Of a stretch of DNA of 5,899 bases, positions 1 to 5,675 are shown one piece after another. The notes below the pieces were generated by a model. That model saw only the letters and a list, made by a program, of their open reading frames with translations, was not told the origin of the DNA and ran no database searches. This DNA is from an uncultured Alphaproteobacteria bacterium (GTDB lineage: Bacteria; Pseudomonadota; Alphaproteobacteria; Caulobacterales; Parvularculaceae): assembly GCA_938003575.1 (NCBI GenBank), contig CALKYG010000257.1, positions 1-5,899 on the forward strand, written 5' to 3'. The position numbers and the translations under genes are program-made. The stretch's first letter is position 1, and each line of letters opens with the position of its first letter.

Positions 1-557
1 ATTTCGCGCTGACGAATGATCTGGCGCCGCTCTTGAAGAAGGCGAAGGGCGCGCGCGTCATTTGCCTTTCATCGACCGGCCACAAGATTTCGCCGATCCG
101 GTGGAATGACATCCACTTCACGAAGGAGCCTTACAATAAATGGACAGCCTACGGACAGTCGAAGACGGCGAACGCTCTCTTCGCTGTTGGACTCGATGCG
201 CGCCTGAAAGAAGACGGGGTGCGCGCTTTCGCTGTCCATCCGGGCGGAATCGTGACGCCGTTGCAGCGCCACCTCGATCGGGAGGAAATGATCGCTCTCG
301 GTTGGCTCGGGCCGGACGGCGAGCTTTCCGAACAGGCGAAAAAGATGTTCAAGACGCCGGAACAGGGCGCATCGACGACAGTCTGGGCTGCGGTCAGCCC
401 GCTGCTCGACGGCATGGGCGGGGTCTATTGCGAAGATTGCAATATCGCCAAACTCGCCGGCGCCGAGAGCCCGCGCTGGGCGGATGTGCAGCCTTACGCC
501 GTTGACGGAAACGAAGCCGCCCGGCTCTGGGACGAGACCGGGCGGATGATCGGCTGA
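1..557 (+). CDS. Short-chain dehydrogenase/reductase (SDR family), C-terminal part
   Basis: The open frame enters from the left edge (first full codon at 3) and ends at TGA 555-557, so the N-terminal cofactor-binding half (TGxxxGxG) is outside the window. The visible part carries the SDR catalytic set: serine in an SSTGH stretch (codons 69-74), then YGQSK, the YxxxK motif, with Tyr at 150-152 and Lys at 162-164. HPGGIVTPL follows, the usual segment after the active site. The KWTAYGQSKTANALFA context resembles retinol-dehydrogenase/WWOX-like 'extended substrate loop' SDRs, which are cytoplasmic NAD(P)-dependent alcohol/ketone oxidoreductases. The substrate cannot be told from sequence. A TTG at 33 could be read as a start, but that protein would lack the Rossmann core and the frame is open and SDR-like upstream, so this is a window truncation. 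It converges with the M56 gene. Family call is firm; specificity unknown. Confidence 0.93.
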   Translation, partial: FALTNDLAPLLKKAKGARVICLSSTGHKISPIRWNDIHFTKEPYNKWTAYGQSKTANALFAVGLDARLKEDGVRAFAVHPGGIVTPLQRHLDREEMIALGWLGPDGELSEQAKKMFKTPEQGASTTVWAAVSPLLDGMGGVYCEDCNIAKLAGAESPRWADVQPYAVDGNEAARLWDETGRMIG

Positions 558-596
558 CGGCGCGCCGGCGGCTGGCCGGGCTCAACCGGCGCGCCG
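558..596. terminator. GC-rich inverted repeat between convergent genes, possible bidirectional terminator
   Basis: Directly after the SDR stop codon, an 11-base arm (558-568) is perfectly complementary to 586-596, with a 17-base loop. Each arm contains the 8-base palindrome GGCGCGCC. The position between two convergent genes fits transcription termination for the SDR gene and perhaps for the M56 gene from the other side. There is no T run on either strand, so it is not a textbook intrinsic terminator; it could be a Rho-assisted stop or an RNA 3'-end stabiliser. A second, weaker stem with one bulge can be drawn at 612-640 in the same gap. Nothing else is recognisable in 558-666. Confidence 0.4.
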
Positions 597-666
597 CGAC
601 CTTCGGGCGAAGCGCCAGGTGAAGGGGCTTGGGCCTGCGCCGGAACGCGCACGGCTTGCCGGAAGA

Positions 667-2286
667 CTATTTCTTCTTGGCGGCTTCCTTCTCGGCCTTG
701 GCGAGTTCTTCTTTCAGCGTCGCCATCATCTTCGCGCGGTGTTCGGCTTCCCGCTTGCCGTCGGCTTCCATTCTGTCGATGACCTTGCGCAGGGCCTCCG
801 CGCGTTTGGACGGATCGGCGCCGGCTTCGCCGTCAAGACAGACAATCTGCTTCATGCGGTAGGTTTCGCCCGTGCCGGAGTCTTCCTTGTTGGAGAACAC
901 CATCTTTTGCGTGTCGCCGCCTTCAGGCGAACAGTCGCCGATAAAATGGCCTGCGGCGCCGTCGCCGTCGACAACGACGACCTTGCGCACCCTGTGTTCG
1001 CCATGCTCGTCGCCAGCGACCATTTCTGACGTCCAGTCGAATTCATCGGGCTTGCCGATCGCGATGGTTTTGCTCTTTCCGTCGGCGGTTACGATCGTGA
1101 CCGATTGATCGGCGCCTTCGCCTGGTTTCATTGTCTTTTCGGAAAGGAGCTTTCCGTTCTTGTCCCAGACCTTGACGGTTTTCACGCCGTTCTCGGTCTG
1201 GATTTCGACTTTCTTCGCCCCCTTGATTCCATCGATTTCAATCGCCTCGTCGCCATCGGCTTTGATGACGCTAACTGAAACGACCTTCTTCTCCTCCTTC
1301 GCTGTCCATTCGGCGTCCTTCCCGGCGGCGGCGTAGGAATAGCTTGCGCTCGCCGCGACGCCTGCGGCGATAAGCGAGGCGGCGACGACCCGGCCGACCG
1401 CCGCGCTCGTCTTGTTTCCGGTTTTCATCAGCATCAGTCGCTCCTTTAAATGATTGGACATGGCGAGGCTCGCCGCGGGCGCGGGTCGAAACATGGTCGC
1501 CGACTTCAGGAGCGCGGCGCCGTAGGCGTAGGATGCGTCGGGACCGGCGCCGTTTCGCAACAGCACGGATGCGTCGCAGGCGGCTTCCTGATCGGCGCGG
1601 AAGGATTGAAACGCGGCGTGGACGAGCGGGTTCGGCCATTGCGCCGCGCGGAACAGCAGTGCGGCGAGGTTCATCCACAGATCGCCGCGCTTGATGTGCG
1701 CATATTCATGCGCAAAGGCGAGCTGGCGTTCGGCGCTGGTGTAGGAATGGCCGAAATTGTCAGGAAGGATGATCGACGGACGAAGGACGCCGGCGACAAG
1801 GGGTCCGATATTCTCGCTGGCGATCCTGATCGGCGGCGGATTGCGAACGCCGACACGATCGGCGATCGTCAGCGCCTCCGCCCGGATTTCCGGCGTCATT
1901 TCACGCGAGCGGCGAAGCACGCGATCCATAAAACGCTGTTGCACGAACAACTGATACGCGATGAAGGCGAGCGCGCCGGCGAACCAGACTGCAAATACGA
2001 CAAGGGACAGGTTCAACGGCTCCGGGCCCGCCGGCGCTGCAGCCGATGCAATCGGCATGACGTCGCCGTAGAACGCCGCAGCCGGCGCGGGCGCGCGCCA
2101 TGACGACGGCAGAATCGAAAGCTCGGGCGTCAGCAACCGGGCGATCGGCGCAAGCCAGAGCAGATAGGCGGCTTCGGCGCCAAATCGTTTGGCGACCCTG
2201 CGGCGCAGGATGAGCACGGCGAGAATGAGGACGCTCACCGCAATGCTTGTTTCAAGAAACCAGGTCAAGAATCCTGCGCTGATCAT
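667..2286 (-). CDS. M56 (BlaR1/MecR1-like) membrane metallopeptidase with non-penicillin-binding C-terminal sensor region
   Basis: This 539-residue protein is a predicted inner-membrane zinc protease that, in the BlaR1/MecR1 family, inactivates a partner BlaI repressor after an outside signal. Hydrophobic segments lie at about 8-28, 38-56, 92-115 and 297-320. The zinc motif HEYAH (193-197; bases 1696-1710) lies in the cytoplasmic loop region, with the likely third ligand Glu234 in EAACD. After the last membrane segment, no SxxK/SxN-type penicillin-sensor domain is seen. Residues about 330-440 are instead strand-rich, repeat-like and charged. Cys452 and Cys483 follow, then a Lys/Glu/Ala-rich helical tail (about 490-539). 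The start ATG overlaps the blaI stop (ATGA), and an AAGGAG at 2295-2300 sits 8 bases ahead of it, so translation is probably coupled. Family assignment is firm; the ligand is unknown. Confidence 0.92.
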   Translation of the reverse strand: MISAGFLTWFLETSIAVSVLILAVLILRRRVAKRFGAEAAYLLWLAPIARLLTPELSILPSSWRAPAPAAAFYGDVMPIASAAAPAGPEPLNLSLVVFAVWFAGALAFIAYQLFVQQRFMDRVLRRSREMTPEIRAEALTIADRVGVRNPPPIRIASENIGPLVAGVLRPSIILPDNFGHSYTSAERQLAFAHEYAHIKRGDLWMNLAALLFRAAQWPNPLVHAAFQSFRADQEAACDASVLLRNGAGPDASYAYGAALLKSATMFRPAPAASLAMSNHLKERLMLMKTGNKTSAAVGRVVAASLIAAGVAASASYSYAAAGKDAEWTAKEEKKVVSVSVIKADGDEAIEIDGIKGAKKVEIQTENGVKTVKVWDKNGKLLSEKTMKPGEGADQSVTIVTADGKSKTIAIGKPDEFDWTSEMVAGDEHGEHRVRKVVVVDGDGAAGHFIGDCSPEGGDTQKMVFSNKEDSGTGETYRMKQIVCLDGEAGADPSKRAEALRKVIDRMEADGKREAEHRAKMMATLKEELAKAEKEAAKKK

Positions 2287-2651
2287 TTTTTCAGCTCCTT
2301 GAGGATCGCTTCAAGTTCGGCGACGTCTTTTTTTGTTAACGCGCCCGTGTCGGCAAGATTGGCGACCAACGGGGCCGCGCGTCCGGCGAAAAACCGGTCG
2401 ACCAGCGACTGCGTCGCTTCGCGCGCATAGGCTGTCTTCGAGAGTTTGGGGCGATAGAGATAGCGCCGCCCGTCCGGTTCGTGCGCGACGGCGCCCTTGT
2501 CAACGAGGCGCGCAAGCAGCGTCTTGACCGTTTGCGCGCTCCAGCCCTTCTTTTTCTTGAGGCGGCCGAAAATGTCGGACGCAGCGGCGGGGGCCGCGTC
2601 CCAAAGGGCGTCGAGCACTTCGAATTCGGCCTCGGAAATCTTTTCTGACAC
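2283..2651 (-). CDS. blaI: BlaI/MecI/CopY-family transcriptional repressor
   Basis: This 122-residue winged-helix repressor is a typical length for BlaI/MecI. Residues about 5-68 form the DNA-binding domain: ISEAEFEVLDALW opens helix 1, SAQTVKTLLARLVDKG (38-53) is the recognition helix, and GRRYLYRP is the wing. The C-terminal half (about 70-122) is the helical dimerisation domain, with LVANLAD where BlaI has its cleavage segment, so Asn98-Leu99 is the likely cleavage point by alignment from memory. The start is GTG (2649-2651), supported by AGGAGA at 2656-2661 with about 4 bases of spacing; no other start fits this signal. The next gene is the M56 protease, overlapping by ATGA, the classic repressor/protease pair. 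Two matching operators lie over its promoter, implying autorepression. The symbol denotes the family; no beta-lactamase gene is adjacent. Confidence 0.94.
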   Translation of the reverse strand: MSEKISEAEFEVLDALWDAAPAAASDIFGRLKKKKGWSAQTVKTLLARLVDKGAVAHEPDGRRYLYRPKLSKTAYAREATQSLVDRFFAGRAAPLVANLADTGALTKKDVAELEAILKELKK

Positions 2652-2663
2652 CGGCTCTCCTGC

Positions 2664-2679
2664 GACTACATATGTAGAC
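2664..2679. promoter_or_regulatory. BlaI-type operator 1
   Basis: The 16-base site GACTACATATGTAGAC contains a perfect 12-base palindrome, CTACATATGTAG (2666-2677). It includes the TACA-n2-TGTA core known for BlaI/MecI operators. It covers the expected transcription start and touches the -10 box of the blaI promoter, so bound repressor should block RNA polymerase. Confidence 0.82.
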
Positions 2680-2706
2680 GTTAGTTCTGTCTACGTTTGT
2701 AGTCAA
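2678..2706 (-). promoter_or_regulatory. Sigma-70-type promoter of the blaI-M56 operon
   Basis: On the minus strand, TTGACT (2701-2706) serves as the -35 box and TAACGT (2678-2683) as the -10 box, with exactly 17 bases between them. Transcription would begin near 2671, giving a leader of roughly 20 bases before the GTG start at 2651, which includes the AGGAGA ribosome site. The -35 box lies partly inside one operator and the start point inside the other, as expected for a promoter blocked by BlaI. The -10 box is a weak match, so low basal activity is likely. Confidence 0.7.
2689..2704. promoter_or_regulatory. BlaI-type operator 2
   Basis: Read on the minus strand this site is GACTACAAACGTAGAC, identical to operator 1 at 14 of 16 positions and differing only in the centre. 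The CTAC/GTAG arms are intact. Its centre is 25 bases from that of operator 1, and it overlaps the -35 box. Two copies in this arrangement suggest two repressor dimers on one promoter, as in the staphylococcal bla/mec systems. Confidence 0.78.
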
Positions 2707-2730
2707 TAGGCCGGCAAGGCGCTCCGCCGC

Positions 2731-4488
2731 TTAAAAAACAGCCTTCGGCTGATCCTCCTTCATCATTTCCTTTCTGACCAGCGGGATTGGCGGGCCGCCA
2801 TAGGACAGGAATTCGTCATGGAATTCCCGCCAGCCGTCGCGCTCGCCTCCTCCCTTGAAATGCTTCGCGGTCCAGTCATCGCGCAGCCGCCGGATCATCA
2901 GCTTGCCCATCGTATAGTTGAGATAGGCGGGGTCATAAGCGCCGCGCGCCGCCTGCTGCATGGAGTTGCCGGCGTCCTGATAGCATTCATTGCGGAACAT
3001 GGCTTCGCTTTCTGCGACCGTCATGCCCCTCGCATGAAGGCCGATCGCGGAAAGGAACCGGCAATTGCGCAGGAGCGCATTCGATAATTGTCCGATGCGC
3101 GTTTCCGGATCGCCGTCGTTCAAACCGGCTTCCAGCATCATCTCTTCGGCGTAGTGCGCCCAGCCTTCGGCGAAGGCGTAGCCGACGAACAGCCGTCCGA
3201 ACATCGAACTCGCGCGGTTTGCGTGAAGCGCGTTGAGGAAGTGGCCCGGCCAAACCTCGTGCACCGACGTGAACAGGAGATCCATTTTGCTCGGCACGTA
3301 AGCGGCGCGCGTCGCCGCATCCCATGCCGGATCGGGCGGCGAAATATAATAGACGGACGGCAAACCTTTCTCGTAGGGGCCCGGCACGTCTATGTAAGCC
3401 GAGTTCTGCCTGTTATAGGGCGGGGATTCCTCCACCAGCGCTTCTTCGGTTCCCGGAATGGAGACGATGTTCTTTTCGATCAGGAAGCGTTTCAGCGGCG
3501 GCAATTGCCGGCGCGCCTCTTGGACGGGGCCGTCTTCCGGCTTGTCGGACGCCATTTCGCCCATGCAGTCGGCCATCGTCGCGCCGGGCGCATAGACGGC
3601 GCAGGCCGCCGCCAGCGCTTCCTGATTGCGCTTGAGATCCGCGCGGCCGATGGCTTCAAGGTCGTCGAGCGGAATGTCGACGCCTTCGGTCCTGCGCACC
3701 ATCGCGCTGAATTTTTCCGCGCCGAGAGCATAGCCGTCTTCGGTGGAGGGAACCGAGCCGATATAGTCGGCGAGTTCGGTCATGGCGGCGGACGCCGCCG
3801 CGGCGGCCTCGTCGAATTGCGCCTGCAACGCGGCGTCGGCGACGTCGGCAAACGCGGCCTTCGCATCCCCGAGGAAATATTCGGCGTAACCGTTGAAGCC
3901 TGCCTGACCGTATTTCAGATAGGCGTCCGGCAACGGCGGTTTCAGATTCGATTTGATCGCTTCCGCAGCGGCGGGGATGTTTCGAAGATATTTGACGAAC
4001 GCTTTCATCCGCGTCGCCGGATCGGCGTAAGGGCGCGTCACATAGGTCGACGGGTCGAGCGAGCTTACATAAAAATCCGGGTTCCGGTGCGGAAGATCGG
4101 CGTCTTCGAGCCAGAACAATTCGCCGTCCATGACGCTGATCAGGTAATCGCGCTCGAATTTTTCCGCGTTGGTCATATGCGTCGGGTCGACGGCGCGCGC
4201 TCTCTCGATCGCCTTTTTGCGCATGTCGATATTCGCCTTGACGCCCGCCTCGCTCCAGTCCGGCAGCGCGCCGTCGAATTCATGCCTGCCCTGATAAACC
4301 GCAAAATTCGGATTGAGCGCAAAATAGCTGTCGAGAAAGCCGGCCATGAAGGCCGGCCAGGGCGACGGAGCCGTATTGTCCGCAGCGGCCTCGGCGGCCG
4401 AACTCGCGTCCGGCGCCGTCTTTTTTGCGCATCCGATCGGCGCCAGGGCGGCGATTGATATCGCCATCATCAAGGGTGCGAGCTTCAT
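2731..4488 (-). CDS. DUF885 family lipoprotein, putative metallohydrolase
   Basis: This 585-residue protein starts with a lipoprotein signal: MKLAP, a hydrophobic stretch, then APIGC with Cys20 as the probable lipidated residue. It is therefore likely membrane-anchored in the periplasm or outer membrane. Residues 21-45 are a low-complexity Ala/Ser/Pro linker; the rest matches the DUF885 family (Pfam PF05960). Its marks are HEVWPGH (410-416; bases 3241-3261), followed by EGWAHYAEEM (441-450) and DPAYLNYTMGKLMIRRL (519-535). The spaced His/Glu/His and downstream Glu suggest a zinc-dependent hydrolase, possibly a peptidase; the substrate is not established for the family. The ATG is supported by GGAGG (4494-4498) with 5 bases of spacing. 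Gaps of about 80 bases separate it from the VIT1-like gene upstream and the blaI operon downstream, all on the same strand. Length is normal; no damage seen. Confidence 0.9.
   Translation of the reverse strand: MKLAPLMMAISIAALAPIGCAKKTAPDASSAAEAAADNTAPSPWPAFMAGFLDSYFALNPNFAVYQGRHEFDGALPDWSEAGVKANIDMRKKAIERARAVDPTHMTNAEKFERDYLISVMDGELFWLEDADLPHRNPDFYVSSLDPSTYVTRPYADPATRMKAFVKYLRNIPAAAEAIKSNLKPPLPDAYLKYGQAGFNGYAEYFLGDAKAAFADVADAALQAQFDEAAAAASAAMTELADYIGSVPSTEDGYALGAEKFSAMVRRTEGVDIPLDDLEAIGRADLKRNQEALAAACAVYAPGATMADCMGEMASDKPEDGPVQEARRQLPPLKRFLIEKNIVSIPGTEEALVEESPPYNRQNSAYIDVPGPYEKGLPSVYYISPPDPAWDAATRAAYVPSKMDLLFTSVHEVWPGHFLNALHANRASSMFGRLFVGYAFAEGWAHYAEEMMLEAGLNDGDPETRIGQLSNALLRNCRFLSAIGLHARGMTVAESEAMFRNECYQDAGNSMQQAARGAYDPAYLNYTMGKLMIRRLRDDWTAKHFKGGGERDGWREFHDEFLSYGGPPIPLVRKEMMKEDQPKAVF
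2733..2751 (-). terminator. Short intrinsic-terminator-like hairpin inside the 3' end of the DUF885 gene
   Basis: On the minus strand CAGCC-GAA-GGCTG (2751-2739) forms a 5-bp GC-rich stem with a 3-base loop, followed directly by six T (2738-2733). The structure is made of the last sense codons (Gln-Pro-Lys-Ala-Val-Phe), and the TAA stop begins at the end of the T run. The stem is short, so strength is uncertain, but it is well placed to stop read-through into the blaI promoter 25 bases further on. Confidence 0.5.
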
Positions 4489-4502
4489 TCAATCCTCCGA
4501 AT

Positions 4503-4519
4503 GCGCCTGCGTCAGGCGC
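4503..4519. repeat. Perfect 7-bp stem-loop in the leader of the DUF885 gene
   Basis: GCGCCTG (4503-4509) and CAGGCGC (4513-4519) pair perfectly around a 3-base loop. On the minus strand the hairpin lies 67-51 bases after the VIT1-like stop codon and ends 4 bases before the GGAGG ribosome site of the DUF885 gene. There is no T run after it. It could end or protect the upstream transcript, or affect ribosome access to the DUF885 start. The rest of the gap (4489-4568) shows no convincing promoter. Confidence 0.5.
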
Positions 4520-4568
4520 GTGACTCGATCATGTCGCATATTTCGCACGACGCGGCCAAAGATGCCCA

Positions 4569-5606
4569 TCAGCTGGTTGCGACCCCGAACAGGCTGCCGA
4601 TGGCGAATGTCGCCGCGCCGGCGGCGGCGCCGATCGCCAGCATCCGGACGCCGCCGAGAAAGGCGTTGCGCCCGGAAAAGAGGCTCATCGTCGCGCCGAC
4701 GCCGAACAGGGCGAGGGCCGCGACGCCCGCCGCTGACGGAACCGGCGCCGGCGCGCCAAGCGCAAAGGGAAGGAGCGGCACGACCGCGCCCGCGGAAAAC
4801 GCCAGAAACGACCACAATGCCGCGCCGGTCGCTGAGCCGAGATCGTCAGGGTTGAGGCCCAGCTCCTCGCGCGCCAATGCATCAAGCGCCGTTTTCGGGT
4901 CGGAGATCAGGGTCTTCGCCACGGATCGCGCTTCGTCGATCGGAAGCCCGCGCGCCTCATAGATGAGAGCGAGTTCTTCCGCTTCCTCGTCCGGATAGAG
5001 AGCGAGCTCCTCCTTTTCCTGCGCGATCTGATGTTCAAACATTTCGCGTTGCGTCTTCATCGAGACGAACTCACCCGCCGCCATGGAAAACGCGCCGGCG
5101 AGAAGGCCGGCCGTCCCGGTCAGAAACACGACATCGTTCGAGACGGCGGCCCCGGTCATGCCCATGACGAGACTTGTGTTCGACACCAGCCCGTCGTTGA
5201 CGCCGAACACCGCCGCGCGCAGCGATCCGCCGCCGGCGCCGCGATGGCGCGCGCCGATTTCCTCAGTCGTCGTCGGCATGGCGTGCATGCCGGGCCGCAT
5301 TTTGCCGGAATAGACCGAGAGCCCGCGAACCTTGACGGCGGCGAGAACGCCCTTCATCTGGCGCGGACCGAAAATGCCGAGCAGGCCCCTGACAATCTGC
5401 GCGCGAATCCCCGGCGAGAATTCTGCGGCGGTTTTCAGATCTCTGGCGATGATCGCCGCCTGTTCCTCGCCTTCAGCCGCCAGCTTCTCAAACAGGCGCC
5501 GGCGCATCGGGTCTTTTTCAGACGCTGCGACCGCGCGGGCCAGGTAGGCGGCGGTCATTTCCTCGCGCCAGCGCCGCAAGACGCCGGAATATTGGTCCTT
5601 GCTCAT
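4569..5606 (-). CDS. VIT1/CCC1-family iron/manganese transporter with N-terminal ferritin-like region (MbfA-like)
   Basis: This 345-residue protein has two parts. Residues about 1-110 resemble the helical ferritin/rubrerythrin-like domain found on some bacterial VIT proteins. Residues about 125-345 are a VIT1/CCC1 transporter: SLRAAVFGVNDGLVSNTSLVMGM (127-149, with the conserved Asp138), then GAFSMAAGEFVSMKTQ (171-186, with Glu179). A cytoplasmic Glu-rich helical metal-binding section follows (about 190-255), then three membrane segments near 258-281, 289-310 and 315-340. VIT1/CCC1 proteins move ferrous iron or manganese by proton exchange; alphaproteobacterial MbfA exports iron. Oddly, positions aligned with the first ExxH di-iron motif are Gly46 and Gln49. 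The ATG at 5606 follows an in-frame TGA and has AAAGG 9 bases upstream. It is divergent from the amidohydrolase gene. Transporter call firm; metal inferred. Confidence 0.9.
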   Translation of the reverse strand: MSKDQYSGVLRRWREEMTAAYLARAVAASEKDPMRRRLFEKLAAEGEEQAAIIARDLKTAAEFSPGIRAQIVRGLLGIFGPRQMKGVLAAVKVRGLSVYSGKMRPGMHAMPTTTEEIGARHRGAGGGSLRAAVFGVNDGLVSNTSLVMGMTGAAVSNDVVFLTGTAGLLAGAFSMAAGEFVSMKTQREMFEHQIAQEKEELALYPDEEAEELALIYEARGLPIDEARSVAKTLISDPKTALDALAREELGLNPDDLGSATGAALWSFLAFSAGAVVPLLPFALGAPAPVPSAAGVAALALFGVGATMSLFSGRNAFLGGVRMLAIGAAAGAATFAIGSLFGVATS

Positions 5607-5675
5607 GCGGCCGGGCCTTTCATCCTCTCATGAACGGCTTAACATAAACCGGCTGAGAGATAATGAGGGGCCTCG
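5607..5675. promoter_or_regulatory. Divergent intergenic region, promoters unresolved
   Basis: These 69 bases must hold the start signals of both the leftward VIT1-like gene and the rightward amidohydrolase gene. The only firm element is GAGGGG (5665-5670), a ribosome site 5 bases before the amidohydrolase ATG. TTAACA (5639-5644) and AT-rich bases around 5656-5664 are possible promoter parts, but no pair has good spacing. No Irr-type iron-control box (TTTAGAA-like inverted repeat), as known from mbfA genes, was seen. Confidence 0.4.

Noticed and set aside
33..557. TTG at 33 as the true start of the SDR gene
   Set aside because: The frame stays open and SDR-like up to the window edge, and a protein starting here would lack the cofactor-binding half.
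1450..2103. Rightward 217-codon open frame opposite the M56 gene
   Set aside because: It is antisense to the conserved protease core, has biased composition and no family-like motifs.
2283..2706. The BlaI/M56 pair as a beta-lactam resistance locus
   Set aside because: No beta-lactamase or penicillin-binding protein gene is adjacent and the sensor domain lacks penicillin-binding motifs; the family name alone does not show resistance.
3088..4458. Rightward 456-codon open frame opposite the DUF885 gene
   Set aside because: It is Arg/Gly/Val-rich without recognisable motifs and lies fully antisense to a well-supported gene; long antisense frames are common in GC-rich DNA with strong codon bias.
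5603..5623. Tiny leftward frame (ATG AAA GGC CCG GCC GCA TGA) whose stop overlaps the start of the VIT1-like gene
   Set aside because: The ATGA overlap looks like coupling, but the purine-rich bases sit too close to its ATG to serve as a ribosome site, and six codons can arise by chance.
5031..5633. Rightward 200-codon open frame opposite the VIT1-like gene
   Set aside because: Antisense shadow of a firm membrane-protein gene, with no hydrophobic segments or motifs of its own.
5639..5664. TTAACA and GATAAT as a promoter for the amidohydrolase gene
   Set aside because: Only 14 bases separate the boxes, and transcription from this -10 would start after the ribosome-binding site.
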